This document shows, one piece after another, positions 53,127 through 64,000 of a DNA stretch of 64,000 nt; position 1 is the stretch's first letter, and each line of letters begins with the position of its first letter. The notes under the pieces were generated by a model, which searched no databases, had not been told where the DNA came from, and saw only the letters and a program-made list of their open reading frames with translations. The stretch comes from Acytostelium subglobosum LB1 (taxonomy: Eukaryota > Evosea > Eumycetozoa > Acytosteliales > Acytosteliaceae): positions 395,396 through 459,395 of the forward strand of contig NW_012236531.1 of assembly GCF_000787575.1 (NCBI RefSeq). The letters run 5' to 3'. Position numbers and translations under genes: made by a program.

Positions 53127-54250
53127 ATGGCTGACGTCATTGGAAAAGAAGATACTACATCATCTTTTCTTATCAAGAGACAGAGCTCCGAACAGGGCAG
53201 TGCTGTTATAAAGAAACAAAAGACAACAAGTCATCCTGAAATGCAATCGAACCTTTCACAAACGTCATCAACTACATTATCATCTTCTATGACTTCAACC
53301 AAAGAGGTGTCTCAGCATCAACCTATCCTTGTTGGAACCTGGCTTCAACGAATAGAACAACTACGGGAAGTAAGTAAAATTAATTTAAAATTGATGGAAT
53401 GTTACATTATACTAATGATATCTACAATTAGTTCCATCTACCTATTATCCAGAAGCGTAGTGAGGAGCCTGTTGAGCCGGATCACTATGTAGTATGTGAT
53501 AATATTACTCTTCAGGAGTATCTTGACTACGATCGTACTGATCTGAAGGAGCTTCTTTGGTTCCATAATGGAGAGGTCCTCATATATGAGTTGTCCAGAA
53601 TTTCACCTATTCATGAAGTTATCAACACTTGGACTTTCTCAAGATTTGTGCTTCAGCTTCCTGAGGAATCATACGATGGAACGGGATCAATGACCCAGGT
53701 CCTAGGCCAAAGTGGAGCACAGGCCGATAGTTCCATTACCCCTTCTGGACGACCTAGACCTGTGCCAGAGGGAGGTCTCTCTGCTAATGGAACATTTCCA
53801 TTCCCTACAGTTATTATCGAAGTGGGAGTTTCTCAAACGGTAGCCTCACTCCATCAAAAAGCAAAGCGCTACCTCTCCAATACCACCGATATCCAGGTTG
53901 TAGTTTGTATCAAGATCTTTCCTCCGAAGTCTGACGACGGCACTTTCAAAGCGTTGGCACTATTGTATCGAAGATCAGTTAGCACCCAGACCCCAGTCCA
54001 AGTCATTTCTTTTGGAACGATCCCTTTCGATCTTCCCATGGTCTATATCATTCAAGGACTCGGCCCAACCACCGGCAACACTCTGGCAGTCAATACACCT
54101 CCTACGGTCCCCAATGATCCACTATACCTCCTACGCATTCCTTTGGCCGATATCTACAATGGAGATGCCAATGGAGTCCCTGGCAACCCTGTCGATGTAA
54201 TAATCGACCTCTTCCATTTGATGACTAAGATTGCCACCAATTGGGTTTGA
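53127..54250 (+). CDS. Uma2/restriction endonuclease-fold-like protein (353 aa)
   Basis: Two exons, 53127-53369 and 53432-54250. The first about 75 residues are Ser/Thr-rich with an IKKQK basic patch. Then come HLPIIQKRSEEPVEPDHYVV and EYLDYDRTDLKELLWFHNGE, a helix with HEVINTWTFSRF, and the core strand PTVIIEVGVSQTVASLHQKA, KRYLSNTTDIQVVVCIKIFP. The acidic residue in IIEVG (about 211) and the following Lys (about 224-226) recall the E-x-K part of PD-(D/E)XK nucleases in the Uma2 (DUF820) group; similar proteins are common in some fungi. I cannot confirm the first catalytic Asp. Composition is close to that of its neighbours. It stands between the synthetase gene and a decayed duplicate of the synthetase 3' end, which suggests that it arrived by insertion. 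Confidence 0.6.
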
Positions 54251-54552
54251 AACATCATCATCCTCAGAATCATCATCATTATCTGTCCTCGGCCTATCAC
54301 CTCACTTAGGTTCAATTAGTTAAATAAAATACTTTATCTTCGACGCCAAACTCAGCATGGTGGGGTGCAGATTGATCGATTAGGCCTGTCATTCCCGAGG
54401 CAAGCCAGAGGACATTGAACCATCTTAGCATCCCTCTCGCAGACTGCCGATAACTTCGTCTTTGGCTGTGACTTCCAGCAGAACGCATCAGTGTTGCCAT
54501 TGGATCGTTCAATGTATATTAAATGATTGCTATCAATAGGGAGGGACACACT
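54251..54552. other. Spacer holding a duplicated synthetase fragment
   Basis: About 300 bp. The first part has CATCATC runs; 54385-54508 is a copy of the synthetase 3' end (next entry). Confidence 0.6.
54385..54508 (+). pseudogene. Decayed duplicate of the synthetase 3' end
   Basis: CCTGTCATTCCCGAGGCAAG, CCAGAGGACATTGAACCATC and ACTGCCGATAACTTCGTCTT match 52628-52755 of the synthetase gene at roughly 85 percent identity, with a small internal deletion that destroys the frame. No more of the synthetase gene is present, so the fragment cannot function. Together with the intact 3' end at 52628-52783 it brackets the nuclease-like gene as a direct repeat. Confidence 0.85.
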
Positions 54553-55621
54553 TTAGTTTGGGGCAGATGTGTCCTCCTTCTTGCCAATCTCTGAGTCGAC
54601 CTTGTTGAAGAAGTCGAGGTTGAGCTTGTCTAGCTCGTCGTCTGTCACTGCCATGATGCCCTTGACCTCGCTGATCCAATGCATGAGCATGCGCTCAATG
54701 CCACCCTTGAGTGTTGCCTGTGAGCTGGAGCAAGACGAGCATGTGCCCTGTAGCTTTACCAGCACAATTCCATCCTTGAAGCCAAGATACTGAATGTTGC
54801 CACCATCATCAATGAGTGTTGGGCGGACACGAGTCTCAATCAACTCCTTGATCATAGCCACGACCTCATCGTCCTCTGGCAAGATCAACGTGTCTGAGTT
54901 TGACATCTGTGCGCTGTCCGACAGAAGTGGCCTGTCGCTGTGATAAAAGTCAACAATCGCTCCCATGACCTCTGTTGTCGGTGCGGTGCAATGGTTGTGT
55001 CAGTCTATGTGATGATGATGATGATGATGAATGTACTGCATGATTGATCGATGCTTACGAGGCTTGAGTATGGCCCACTCGTTCTCGGGGAACTTGTTTA
55101 CAGAGATAAAGTCTGGTCCGTAAAAGACACGATTGACACCATCGAGTTTGAAGATGGCGTTGGCCAGAGGTGATGTTTGTGATGACTTGAAGTCGGGGAA
55201 GTCCATCGTTTGGCCAGGCTTCATCACTTCGATGCCAGGTACGAACTTTAGACTGTCGGGATTTGGTGTAGGCTCCACCTGTATGAACAATCTTGCTTGA
55301 TTCGACTCTACATTGACTTTTGGGTCTGTTTGAAGCATGCCAAATTGTCAGCATCATATGAATGACTGATTGATTGATCATCAGCATACCTTTACTAAAT
55401 AGCTCTTTCAATAAATCATTCTCATTTGGTTGTTGTTCTGTTGTATTATTATTTGTGTTTGTAGAGTATGATCGAGTAGTATGTTGTTGTAAGCTTGGTG
55501 CGAGACTCAAAGATGTCAATCGTCTATTGTTTGTTACAATAGATCTTAAGTTGTTCTTGCTGCTGTTTGACAAGATTGACAGACGTGTAGTTCTAGATAG
55601 TAGTTTCAATGATTGAATCAT
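54553..55621 (-). CDS. nfu1: NFU1-type iron-sulfur cluster carrier, mitochondrial (305 aa)
   Basis: Three exons: 55621-55390, 55325-55059 and 54971-54553. The N-terminus (MIQSLKLLSRTTRLSILSNS, with TRSYSTN) is a mitochondrial presequence. The Nfu N-terminal domain (about 90-175) has FIQVEPTPNPDSLKFVPG, SPLANAIFKLDGVNRVFYGP and DFISVNK; the C-terminal domain has DDEVVAMIKELIETRVRPTL, DDGGNIQYLGFKDGIVLVKL and the CxxC of GTCSSCSSS (Cys244 and Cys247) that binds a 4Fe-4S cluster. All match human NFU1 in order. The protein delivers clusters to lipoyl synthase and complex II. The start at 55621 is chosen over an upstream in-frame ATG at 55708, which would add an AT-rich leader. Confidence 0.95.
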
Positions 55622-55873
55622 TCTGTAATATCTAATATATATATTGTTATTTGTTTGATTGATTACTGTTTGAGTGTAAAGTGTGTTGGACTTCTTAAAA
55701 AGAACCAAAAGACGACAAAAGACACTTCCACCACATTTTTACAAACTTTGAAGGTCCAACCTTCAATCTCTACCCAATAATTCATAAATCAATCCAGATA
55801 GAATTTTATTATTATTAATAATATAATATAATATAGGATTCCTGATCCAATTTCTATTCCTATAATTATTTCA

Positions 55874-56386
55874 TCATCCTTTTGTTGTTTGGTTTGTAGA
55901 AGTTTGTTTTTGTTGTTGTTGTTTTTGTTTATGTTGTCTTTTTTCTAGTTGTTGTAGTATTAGTTTCTTTTGTTGTTCTTGTTCTTGTCTGAGTAGTATT
56001 TGTTTTTCTTTAAATTCCTTTGTTTCCCAGGGATAATAAAAATGATCATAAATATAAGCAGCAGATTTTCGAGACAACTCATATTGTATTGGTGCTGGTG
56101 TTTTTCCAATGGCACCCCGAACTATATCTTCCCATATTGGAGGAGTGCCAAGGTATCCCCTTCTATAAGCTTGATCTCGTACCCATTCAATAAGTATAAT
56201 AGCTTTAAACTATATATTCCTATTATTAATATTGATCTCTATGATAATATCCTTAAAGGATTGGCCAAATATCTCATAATATACAGACATCCAGGTATGT
56301 TCAGGTTCAAAAGATTGATATTTTGTAGAACTAACAACTCCAAACATAACAATAATAACTATTATCAATAAATTAGTTCTATTCAT
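55874..56386 (-). CDS. Small protein with hydrophobic N-terminus (145 aa), unknown
   Basis: Two exons, 56386-56285 and 56209-55874, the intron running GTATATTATG to ATATAG. The start MNRTNLLIIVIIVMFGVVSS looks like a signal peptide or anchor. Next is FKAIILIEWVRDQAYRRGYL, GTPPIWEDIVRGAIGKTPAP and ELSRKSAAYIYDHFYYPWET, then a Gln/Lys-rich helical tail (RQEQEQQKKLILQQLEKRQH). The gene is more AT-rich than its neighbours. It could be a small single-pass mitochondrial or ER protein; I do not recognise it. Confidence 0.6.
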
Positions 56387-56726
56387 TTTATAACTATATA
56401 TAAATAGGTTCTTATTAATTAAATATTAACAGGGAGATTATTAAATATTGTTGTTTATTTTATTAATAGAACGATAAATATTGTAATTTAAAACGACCAA
56501 CAAAGATAATTATTCTCGTTCTAATTTACAAATGATCACATCCACTACACACAATAGATGTCAGTAACTACTTTACCCTCAACCCCCTTCCGTCAAGTTT
56601 GGATTATCCTGCAATTGTAGATTAAATTAATTGATTAATTATTTAATTATGAAATAGTGAATACCCATAAAGATGAACAACCTTAATAAATAAAACGAAT
56701 AAATTTATTTCGAAATGAATAATAAA
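56387..56726. other. AT-rich spacer
   Basis: About 340 bp, very AT-rich (for example TTAATTAAATATTAACAG near 56415 and TTAATTGATTAATTATTTAA near 56627). No gene seen; it would contain the promoter of the gene ending at 55874 and the 3' flank of the next one. Confidence 0.5.
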
Positions 56727-57997
56727 TCAGACTACCAAATGTGGAAAGGTGTTCTGAATGGTTGGATGATCATTAATACATTTTATCAATCTATTAAGTA
56801 ATGATCGATCCATCATGTTAGTGCGCCAAGAGTATGGGAATGTGAACTTTGTTAGCTTGTCATTGTTCTCCAATGCATGGATCAAGAGGTCGATATCCTC
56901 TTCAACTGGATATTGCTCGCCATTTCTGTCCTGATCCATATCCAAAGAGTATGATCTACACTTGTCCTTTATAGATATATGTTGAGTACGTTTGTTGTTA
57001 TTGATCACATGACATAGATATTTGAATGATGTTGATACGCGATCCCATCGACTACCATCTTCAATCACTATTGTAATATGATCGAGTACTCTATCCATCG
57101 TATCAAATCTCTTCACTGATGTTGAGAATGAATCGCTCTCGAAATGATCAATCGAGTTCCAGGGTATGGAGATGGCCAGAGACTTGATGCTGTCTCGTCT
57201 GATCGATGACGACTCAGTCTGAGGCATCAGACATGTCTCAAGGTTGGCCACACGACAATCAGGTCCATAAAGATAGTCTAGCACTCTGTTTAGATGTTGA
57301 TGTGACGTGTCGTATATCCTGAATCCAAAGGTCTGGATGCTGGGATGCTTATCCAGGCATTCAATCAACTGATCAAACATAATGCCATCAGTATTGTCGC
57401 CAACAATATGTGAGTAGTAGTAGTCGTCCACATCGTCGCCATCTACATATGATGATCGCAGTTGTCAATGTCCGTGAGTGAGGTGCAGCCACCTCCCTTG
57501 AGCAAGTAGTGCAGGGCCTGTGCGCCGGGCACCTGGCAATGTGTGAGGAGTGAGCCTGGAGCGTTGACCATCGACTGGAACGCACTGTCTTGCAGCAGAT
57601 CGTACAGGTCATATAGCGCTCGGGTCTGTTGTGCTGATGGCCACGAGGACATGGAGTGCATGTTGAATTTGATCGAAGTGAGCTCGGCCCATGGCAACAG
57701 GGAGTGCTTGGTGAGATGCCGTCCATCTCTTAGATACTCGGACATGCTTTGGACACCTCCTTCCTTGTCAACTTGGAGACTGAGTTTGTTGTTTAGTCTA
57801 CGAATCACTGAATGACATCTCCAACTTATCTGGCTGAGTGACAGTGCCCACTTTCTATCAGGCCAATGTTCATCATCCTGATATGTTGCCAGACACCATG
57901 CATCACCGATCACTTTGTTCAAGAGCAAATGTGAGAGGTAGAAGCTACTATTACTATTATTATTACTACTTGTTGTTGTTGTTGTTGTTGTTGTCAT
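56727..57997 (-). pseudogene. F-box/LRR-like gene with one frameshift
   Basis: The reading frame opens at 57997 with a Thr run and an F-box-like segment (FYLSHLLLNKVIGDAWCLAT, SLSQISWRCHSVIRRLNNKL), runs to GGGCTSLTDIDN, and meets a stop at 57443. From about 57460 a second frame continues (QLRSSYVDGDDVDDYYYSHI) to the end at 56727, with LRR-like content (HPSIQTFGFRIYD, RVANLETCLMPQ) and the tail DHPTIQNTFPHLVV. No splice-site pair bridges the two frames. A single-base indel, real or a sequencing error, is the simplest reading. Architecture matches the gene at 1590-3077. Confidence 0.65.
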
Positions 57998-58696
57998 TGT
58001 CTAGTTGTTTTTTGTTTGATTGATAGAATGAACCATCATCATATATTCATCCATGAACTCATACATCACTTGATGATCTGGCGGTTCATTTTCAAGTTGG
58101 TCAGAAATACTTAGTGTCTGTCTGTCTGTGTCTTTGTCTGTCTGTGTGTCTGATCGATCGGTGGACACTTTTGTCCGGATGTCTGTCGTTGGGCATATAT
58201 GTACATGACTTGGATACAACAAGCAAGAGCGCATGTTACACTGTCAGATCTGACATCTGTCGTTGAATTGGAACACAAAACATTGTTCATTCTTGTGACG
58301 CAAACACACACACCACAACACTGTTTTGAAACCCTTTGACGAGGCCTATGATCACTAACTTTGGAACAAGCACAAAGAAACATTCAAAACAGATAGAATA
58401 ACACTTATTTAAATAAACAAAAATAAGTCAATCGAACTTGTCACAATAAAATTTCGTAATACATTGATACAATGTCATCACAACCAGCTATGATCGTCAG
58501 TCATGCCCAACACTGACGAACCAATCCCATCTTTATCTCAAAGTCAAGATCATAAATATCTGACCTGTTGCCTCACGACTTTGGGAATGAATCTGATTCC
58601 GTTTCGAACAGTCGTGGCAAGTGCACCGAGATAAACTCACTCATTCTTTATGATTCATTGTTATAATCAATCAATCAATCAATCAATCAAATAGAC
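57998..58696. other. Divergent intergenic region
   Basis: About 700 bp with TCTGTCTG runs near 58118-58150 and (AATC)n near 58670-58690. Open frames on the minus strand (58001-58383) are made of these repeats. No gene seen. Confidence 0.5.
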
Positions 58697-58834
58697 ATGG
58701 ATAGTTTGATTGATATTAGAATCAGACAAGTATTTGTCAACAAGTTGACTAGAACAAACATATTTCAACATGTAACGGATATTCATAAGAGATGGATATC
58801 TCAATCATCTAAATCATTATACAATGCTTATAAT

Positions 58835-58878
<44 letters not shown>

Positions 58879-61800
58879 GATTGGCGACGATATCACTTGG
58901 ATCGAGAGTACGATAAAAGGTGATAAGTTGTTTGCCGATGGCAACCTCTCAGACATGCTAAAGTACAATGCTACTCAATTGTTCATTGAGACATTCGACA
59001 GCATACCAAACAAGTCGTCCAGACTCATCTTTAGACTCATGATCAAGGCATTCAAATGTAACAACACAGTGGCGTTCAATCATATCATTCAATCATTCTC
59101 AAAGAATGCTGATGGCAGTGGTAGTGTATTGGTCGACCTCAATGATAATGGCGCGTTTATTGTCATCAAGTATGGCAACATTAACATGCTCAGGGCCTAC
59201 CTCGCGGTGGACTCGTTGCGCAGTATCCCCTTTGACAAGTCACATCTGGCTGCTGCCGTGGACACTGGCAACATCGAGTTTGTTCGCCTCCTGTTCCAAA
59301 ATCATTGCTTTGATCAGAAGGGATCAGAAAGGGCACCCGCTGTTGGCTTTTTCAATCGGCCTGGAATCAGCATCGCCATGCTCACCATGTTGCACGAAGA
59401 GTTTGACGCGCTCTTTAAAGACGACTTCTGGAACTACGCACTCGCTCACTGTATAGATTGCCGCGCGACCGACAGCATCTACTACATCGTCAAGCACACG
59501 ACAGGCATCGCAGCCACGATGCGCGACGCAGGCATACCAGACAACTGCAGAGTCATCGACCTGCTCATGACCCACTCTGACATTTGTGCTCAGCTCTTGC
59601 TACACTCTGATCAACTCAACGCAATAATCGAGACTGCTGTGGAGGATGGGGCGGAGGACGTCCTCAAGTTCCTCTACTCCAATCACTTGAACGATATGTT
59701 CGAAAGTTCGCAGATATTGTTGTGCAAATGGTTGGGCGTTGAGTTTGCCGATGGTGACGAACAGGCCGACTTGTCACTCACCAAGCTCAGAGTGAAGCCA
59801 AGGTATGCCATCAACATGGACGACATTGATCTGATGGAGTCAATACTTCCCGAGTTGGACACGATTGATGATGAACTTTGGCAAGATATGTCCACGGCAA
59901 TGGCGAGACACATCACCAATCCTCGTCTCAATCATTTGGCACCCTACAACAAGAGCTCTCTCTGTTATTTGGTCAAGGTTGCATCAAGTGACAAGAACAG
60001 AACCATCATCACCGAGGACATGGTACTCAACTTCATTGATAATTGTCAACTTCCAAAGACCATCGATCGTGAAGATGATGTTGATGAGAATGGTGACGAT
60101 GACCTAATGGGTGAGGTTATGCAAGCCTTCGAGGATGCCTCTGGATACTCAGTGGCAGTGATGCAGAAGATCCAGAAATCATATAGTCTACACTACACAC
60201 GGGAATGCTTGCAGAACGCACTGAGCAAGAAGAATGCCAAGACATTGGCCATCATCTTGGAGCAAGTGGTCTCGGAACAGTTGGCAGAATGGTCATTCCA
60301 TGATGATATCAAAGAAGGAGCATACAAATTGATCTCAACAGAACAATTGAGCACGGTTATATTGGTGCTGGATCATCTTCCATCATTCAAAGGTGATGCC
60401 ATTGTTTGTGAATGGGCGATAATCAACATAGACATTGCCATTCTCCAGTATGTCTTGAGCACTTTCACACCAGATCAGATTGAGCTCAACAAGCTCATCA
60501 ACATGGCCATGACCACCAACAACCTCAATGCACTTCAGGAGCTCACTGGCTTCATTGGCAAGCCTCTTCCAATGCCCAGTCTGGCGACATTGTTGGAGGC
60601 CGTCTGGTACAATTGCTATATATCTCTGGAGCACTTCTTTGATACCATCCAATTCAAGAATCTGTCCAAGATCGAAAGATTGAGAACACTATACTCACTC
60701 CTGGATATAGCCACCGACCAAGGCCATTCTCGGATCATCAAACATTGCACATCCCTGATCAACGATATCAACTCAAACAAAAAGAGGTAAGTCCATCCAT
60801 TCGCCGATCGACCAATCACTCAATCACACTCTGGTATCACTCAACTCACTCATACTCTCAACCAATCACACTCAATCAATCCATCAATCATAGATCACGT
60901 GAAGAGTCTGAAGATGTAGTTACCAACAATTGTGATGGCGAGAAGATGGTTGTGCAAGCATCTTCACGATTGGAAACAGCTATCCACTTAGTGTTCACGG
61001 ACAAAAAGCTGTGCTCACACATTGTTGAGTGTGTTGGACATGTACACAAATCACTTGGTGTCCAGGATGAGTGTAGAATCAAGGGTGCTCAATTGTTATC
61101 AAAACACAGCTTGGTACAGTACATTAGGTATGGCGCGTCAGAGTGGTTCATCAAGGCATACTCATCAGTGTCGGACACATACCCATTGGAATGTAATTTG
61201 ATGGACACCGCATTTATCTTTCCCAACACAGCCATCTTGGACACATTATTGACCAATCCTCGAATGTTCCTCAATGATTTCGGAAGCAATTCATACCAGC
61301 ATTTGAATGAGTTGGTCATCGGAATCTGCCCACACTCGCAACCAGAATGGGAGAGCGTGTTGGACAAGTTCCTGGCCATCTCATTCATGCATCCACAAGA
61401 CATTGAGATCACTGAGGAGGTGATGCAGCAAATCCTCCATCCAGATGTGATACGCAAGCTCATGGCACTTGGATTCAAGCTAAAGACAATCGTAACCGAC
61501 TCCTCTAACATCGAAGCATTTGGTACTGTGTGGCTACATAAACCATGGGCACTGGAGATGTTCCAACTGATGGAGGAGCACAAGTTGATGTCACCACATG
61601 TCCAAGCCTCTCTACATGAGGTGGCCGTGTCACTTGGCATCACATCAATCGTTCGATACTTTGTTGACACGAAGCTGGACCAAGTGTTTGACTACTATGA
61701 CAACATCGATGGCAAGCGGGAGAATGGGCTGTTCTCCAGCCTAATGCAACCTGGGTGCAACGATGAGATTGTGGAAATTGTGTTTCCTCGCATTCCATTC

Positions 61801-63174
61801 GAAGGCCTCAAGAGACGGGCGAGGTATTTGCTCGATGACGTTGCGAGTAATGGCAAACTCAAGCTGTTCACACTCTTGATGAAGGCGATCAATGATGACA
61901 TTGACAACATTGTCGATGCCACGCATACAGATGATGAGAGCGAACATTATATCGATCCCTATGACGGACTGAGCTCCGCGCTCGCACACAACAGTGACAT
62001 TAAGTTGGTCGACTTCATACTCAGCTCAGAAGTACCATCCTACGCAACGTACAGCATCTTTAAGATCAAATCCAAGATACTGTCAATGGAGTTGGTGCAG
62101 AGACTAATGACCATCGGTCCAGCCATCAGCTGTGTCTTTAGTAAAGTATTGGGTCAGGCTATCAAGGTTGGCAACAAAGAGATAATCGAGATGATGTGGA
62201 ATTCAAGTAGTGATAGTAGTCATACTGGCCACAAATTCAGCATCGACTATCATGATGCCTTCAAGAAGGCACTGAACGTTGGTGATATGGACAATGTCAA
62301 GAGGATCATCGCCACTCCAAAGTTCGCCAATCACAAGAATAACTTTGTATACAGTAGGGAGCACTTCATCAAATGCATAGCCAAGGAACCAGTGTCCACG
62401 GACAACAACAACAACAACAACTTCCTGATAACAGACGAAATGATAATTGAACTTGGCCAGGTACTTCTCCATCCTGATTCACCAAATTCGGGCGTGACTC
62501 CAGCATTCAACAGTCTACTTCATGCTGCCGCGGGAAGATCACTGTCCACCATCAAGTTGGTGTTTGAACACTTCTCTTGGTGGATGACCGAACGTAATCA
62601 AGACTTCAAACATATCTTGAGAAAACCACTACACAGATGTATCGAAAGAGGTGATATTGAATCAATCGCATATCTCATGGAGAAGGCAACAGATAGCAAG
62701 ATCCTTCCGCGGGACCTCCTCCAACTAGTCCCCGCGCCAAAGATCTCTCACGCGCCAGTGGTCTCATTCCTCATGGACAATGGCTACCTCAACCCTGTTG
62801 ACATTGGTCGTCTGATGGATTGGGCTTGCAAGAAGGGGCATATCCAAGTCCTTCAAACTGTTTACAAACGATGCACATCACCTGATGAGTTGTACAACAG
62901 TATCCCATCAATGGAAAGTCTTAGCAAAGCATCGACCAAGAACAGATACCAAGTGCTCTCATATCTCTTTGAAGACCAATATGATGATGTGGATGGAACT
63001 GGAACTCGTGTGTTGATGCCATCACCCATCAACCGAGCATGTTTGGAGCAATCAAGGATTGATCTCATGCTCTATGTGATCCTCCATCATGGAGCCTTCC
63101 AGCATGGAAATGTGAACATCATTGCCATGTGTGACCGCATTGCCAAGCAGAGGCAACAACACGCCATAGCCTAG
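58697..63174 (+). CDS. Giant ankyrin-like dictyostelid protein (1456 aa)
   Basis: Two exons, 58697-60786 and 60894-63174. The GTAAGTCC donor and CAATCATAG acceptor join KKR to SREESEDVV in frame. Exon 1 begins with the family head FVNKLTRTNIFQHVTDIHKR, then an Asn run, and ankyrin-like helices (NGAFIVIKYGNINMLRAYLA, HLAAAVDTGNIEFVRLLFQN). Exon 2 restarts with a similar head (FTDKKLCSHIVECVGHVHKS, SLVQYIRYGASEWFIKAYSS), followed by more ankyrin-like repeats (LGQAIKVGNKEIIEMMWNSS, PLHRCIERGDIESIAYLMEK). So the protein seems to be two related modules fused head to tail; proteins of this type usually have one. Large families of such proteins exist in dictyostelids and their function is unknown. 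If the intron is not spliced, two separate proteins would result. Confidence 0.78.
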
Positions 63175-63288
63175 GAAATGAGTCGGCTTGAACTTCAAAT
63201 TGAAGACGACAAGTAAGTGGTGGGTGATGTTCACACTTCATCACTCTTTCATTCAATCATTCAATCATTCATTCAATCATTCATAACA

Positions 63289-64000
63289 ATGCAACATAGA
63301 CATAAACATATATTATTATTATTATTATTATCTCTATCATTATATTATGAGATAACTAATGCCTCACAATCACAAACAGTTAATAAGCTATCACCTTTGT
63401 TTGGTGTACCTCCAGAGTGTAGGTGTCTGAGCTCAGCTTGCTGAATGAATGAATGAATGAATGATGACTGACATGTTTACTGTCTGTTAATATACAGTAA
63501 TCAATAGATATAATGGTGATACATTTAACTGTTTGAATGATGATAGTAAAGTAATACCAATAGGGTTGGTCAATGATGACTATTGCGATTGTCCAGATGG
63601 CTCTGATGAACCTGGCACTGCAGCTTGTTCAAATGGACAACTATATTGTCCAAACAAGGGTCACAAGCCACAGATAGTATCATCAATGCTTGTTAATGAT
63701 GGTGTATGCGGTATGTAATGTGATTGATTGAATGAATGAATGAATGAATGACTAATACATATAATAGACTGTTGTGATGGTACTGATGAGTACTTGAAGA
63801 AGATACAATGTCCAAACACATGTAGGGAACAGGGTGCAGAGATGAGGAGAGCACGTGAGGATAGACTGTATACATATACCAAGGGCTTGAAGATAAAGGC
63901 AAGGATGATTGATGAGGCCAAGAGTATACTTCGAACCAAACAACAACAATTGGATACACTCAAGAGTGAACTTGATCCACTTGATCAACTTATTGCCAAA
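63289..64000 (+). CDS. Glucosidase II beta subunit, N-terminal part (runs off the window)
   Basis: Exons 63289-63418, 63498-63710 and 63768 onwards. A signal peptide (MQHRHKHILLLLLLSLSLYY) is followed by FGVPPE and INRYNGDTFNC, then the two LDL-receptor class A-like repeats of the family: VNDDYCDCPDGSDEPGTAAC and VNDGVCDCCDGTDEYLKK, which match human PRKCSH nearly residue for residue. A coiled coil begins (GAEMRRAREDRLYTYTKGLK). The MRH domain and HDEL tail lie beyond the edge. The subunit retains the alpha catalytic chain in the ER, where glucosidase II trims glucose from N-glycans. Confidence 0.93.

Noticed and set aside
57388-57726. 112-codon minus-strand frame with many Cys, Ser and Pro
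   Set aside because: It is an alternative frame of the F-box/LRR-like gene, without a domain or a fitting start.
60745-60893. Separate start of a second ankyrin-like gene inside the intron
   Set aside because: This stretch is intron-like (GTAAGT...CAATCATAG) and made of CAATCA repeats; splicing joins the two halves in frame.

Overview
This is a eukaryotic nuclear window that fits a dictyostelid social amoeba best. Introns are short (about 50-110 bp) and begin GTATGT or GTAAGT. Intergenic DNA and introns are full of TGAA/GATT tetranucleotide and AT-rich runs, and proteins carry Asn, Ser and Thr homopolymers. Typical dictyostelid families are present: F-box/FNIP-repeat proteins, F-box/LRR-like proteins, long ankyrin-like proteins and a LIMP-2/CD36-type protein. 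Base composition is far less AT-rich than Dictyostelium discoideum, so a species from another dictyostelid group is likely; I cannot name it. Six ambiguous bases (near 5726, 10288, 10344, 10519, 23179 and 29387) show a draft assembly, and one of them breaks a gene.

Layout. 1-283: start of the TOR kinase gene (minus). 712-1479: small unknown helical protein. 1590-3077: F-box/LRR-like gene. 3390-15460: a tandem duplication with a unit of about 5.6 kb (two full copies and a partial third). Each full unit holds, on the plus strand, a repeat locus that looks transcribed (arrays of about 57-nt modules separated by copies of one intron-like segment and ended by AATAAA) and, convergent to it, a two-exon gene of an unrecognised family. 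15590-18432: a PF04072-type methyltransferase, a truncated copy of it, and a divergent mitochondrial-carrier-like protein. 19008-20700: a small protein and a secreted C39-like cysteine peptidase. 20945-26114: three tandem FNIP genes, two with a zinc finger resembling the Rad18 UBZ4 ubiquitin-binding finger. 26376-29126: a TENT5/FAM46 terminal nucleotidyltransferase. 29127-33295: 4 kb of gene-poor spacer.

33296-40453: BUD23 (18S rRNA methyltransferase), a protein with a degenerate GTPase domain, a second GTPase domain and a PH domain, and epsilon-COP. 42277-48661: a CD36/LIMP-2 family protein, a small secreted protein and a six-exon helical protein. 48717-50907: an F-box/FNIP gene and a small orphan gene. 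51098-55621: mitochondrial methionyl-tRNA synthetase, a Uma2/restriction-endonuclease-like gene sitting between the synthetase gene and a decayed copy of its 3' end, and the iron-sulfur protein NFU1. 55874-63174: a small membrane or secreted protein, a frameshifted F-box/LRR-like gene and a 1456-residue ankyrin-like gene. 63289-64000: start of the glucosidase II beta subunit gene.

Most single-copy genes are conserved housekeeping genes (growth control, ribosome biogenesis, secretory pathway, mitochondrial translation and Fe-S assembly). The lineage-specific part is the 3.4-15.5 kb repeat locus, the FNIP cluster and the nuclease-like gene behind the synthetase. The strongest candidate for something undescribed is the modular repeat locus with its duplicated introns and its alternating protein genes.
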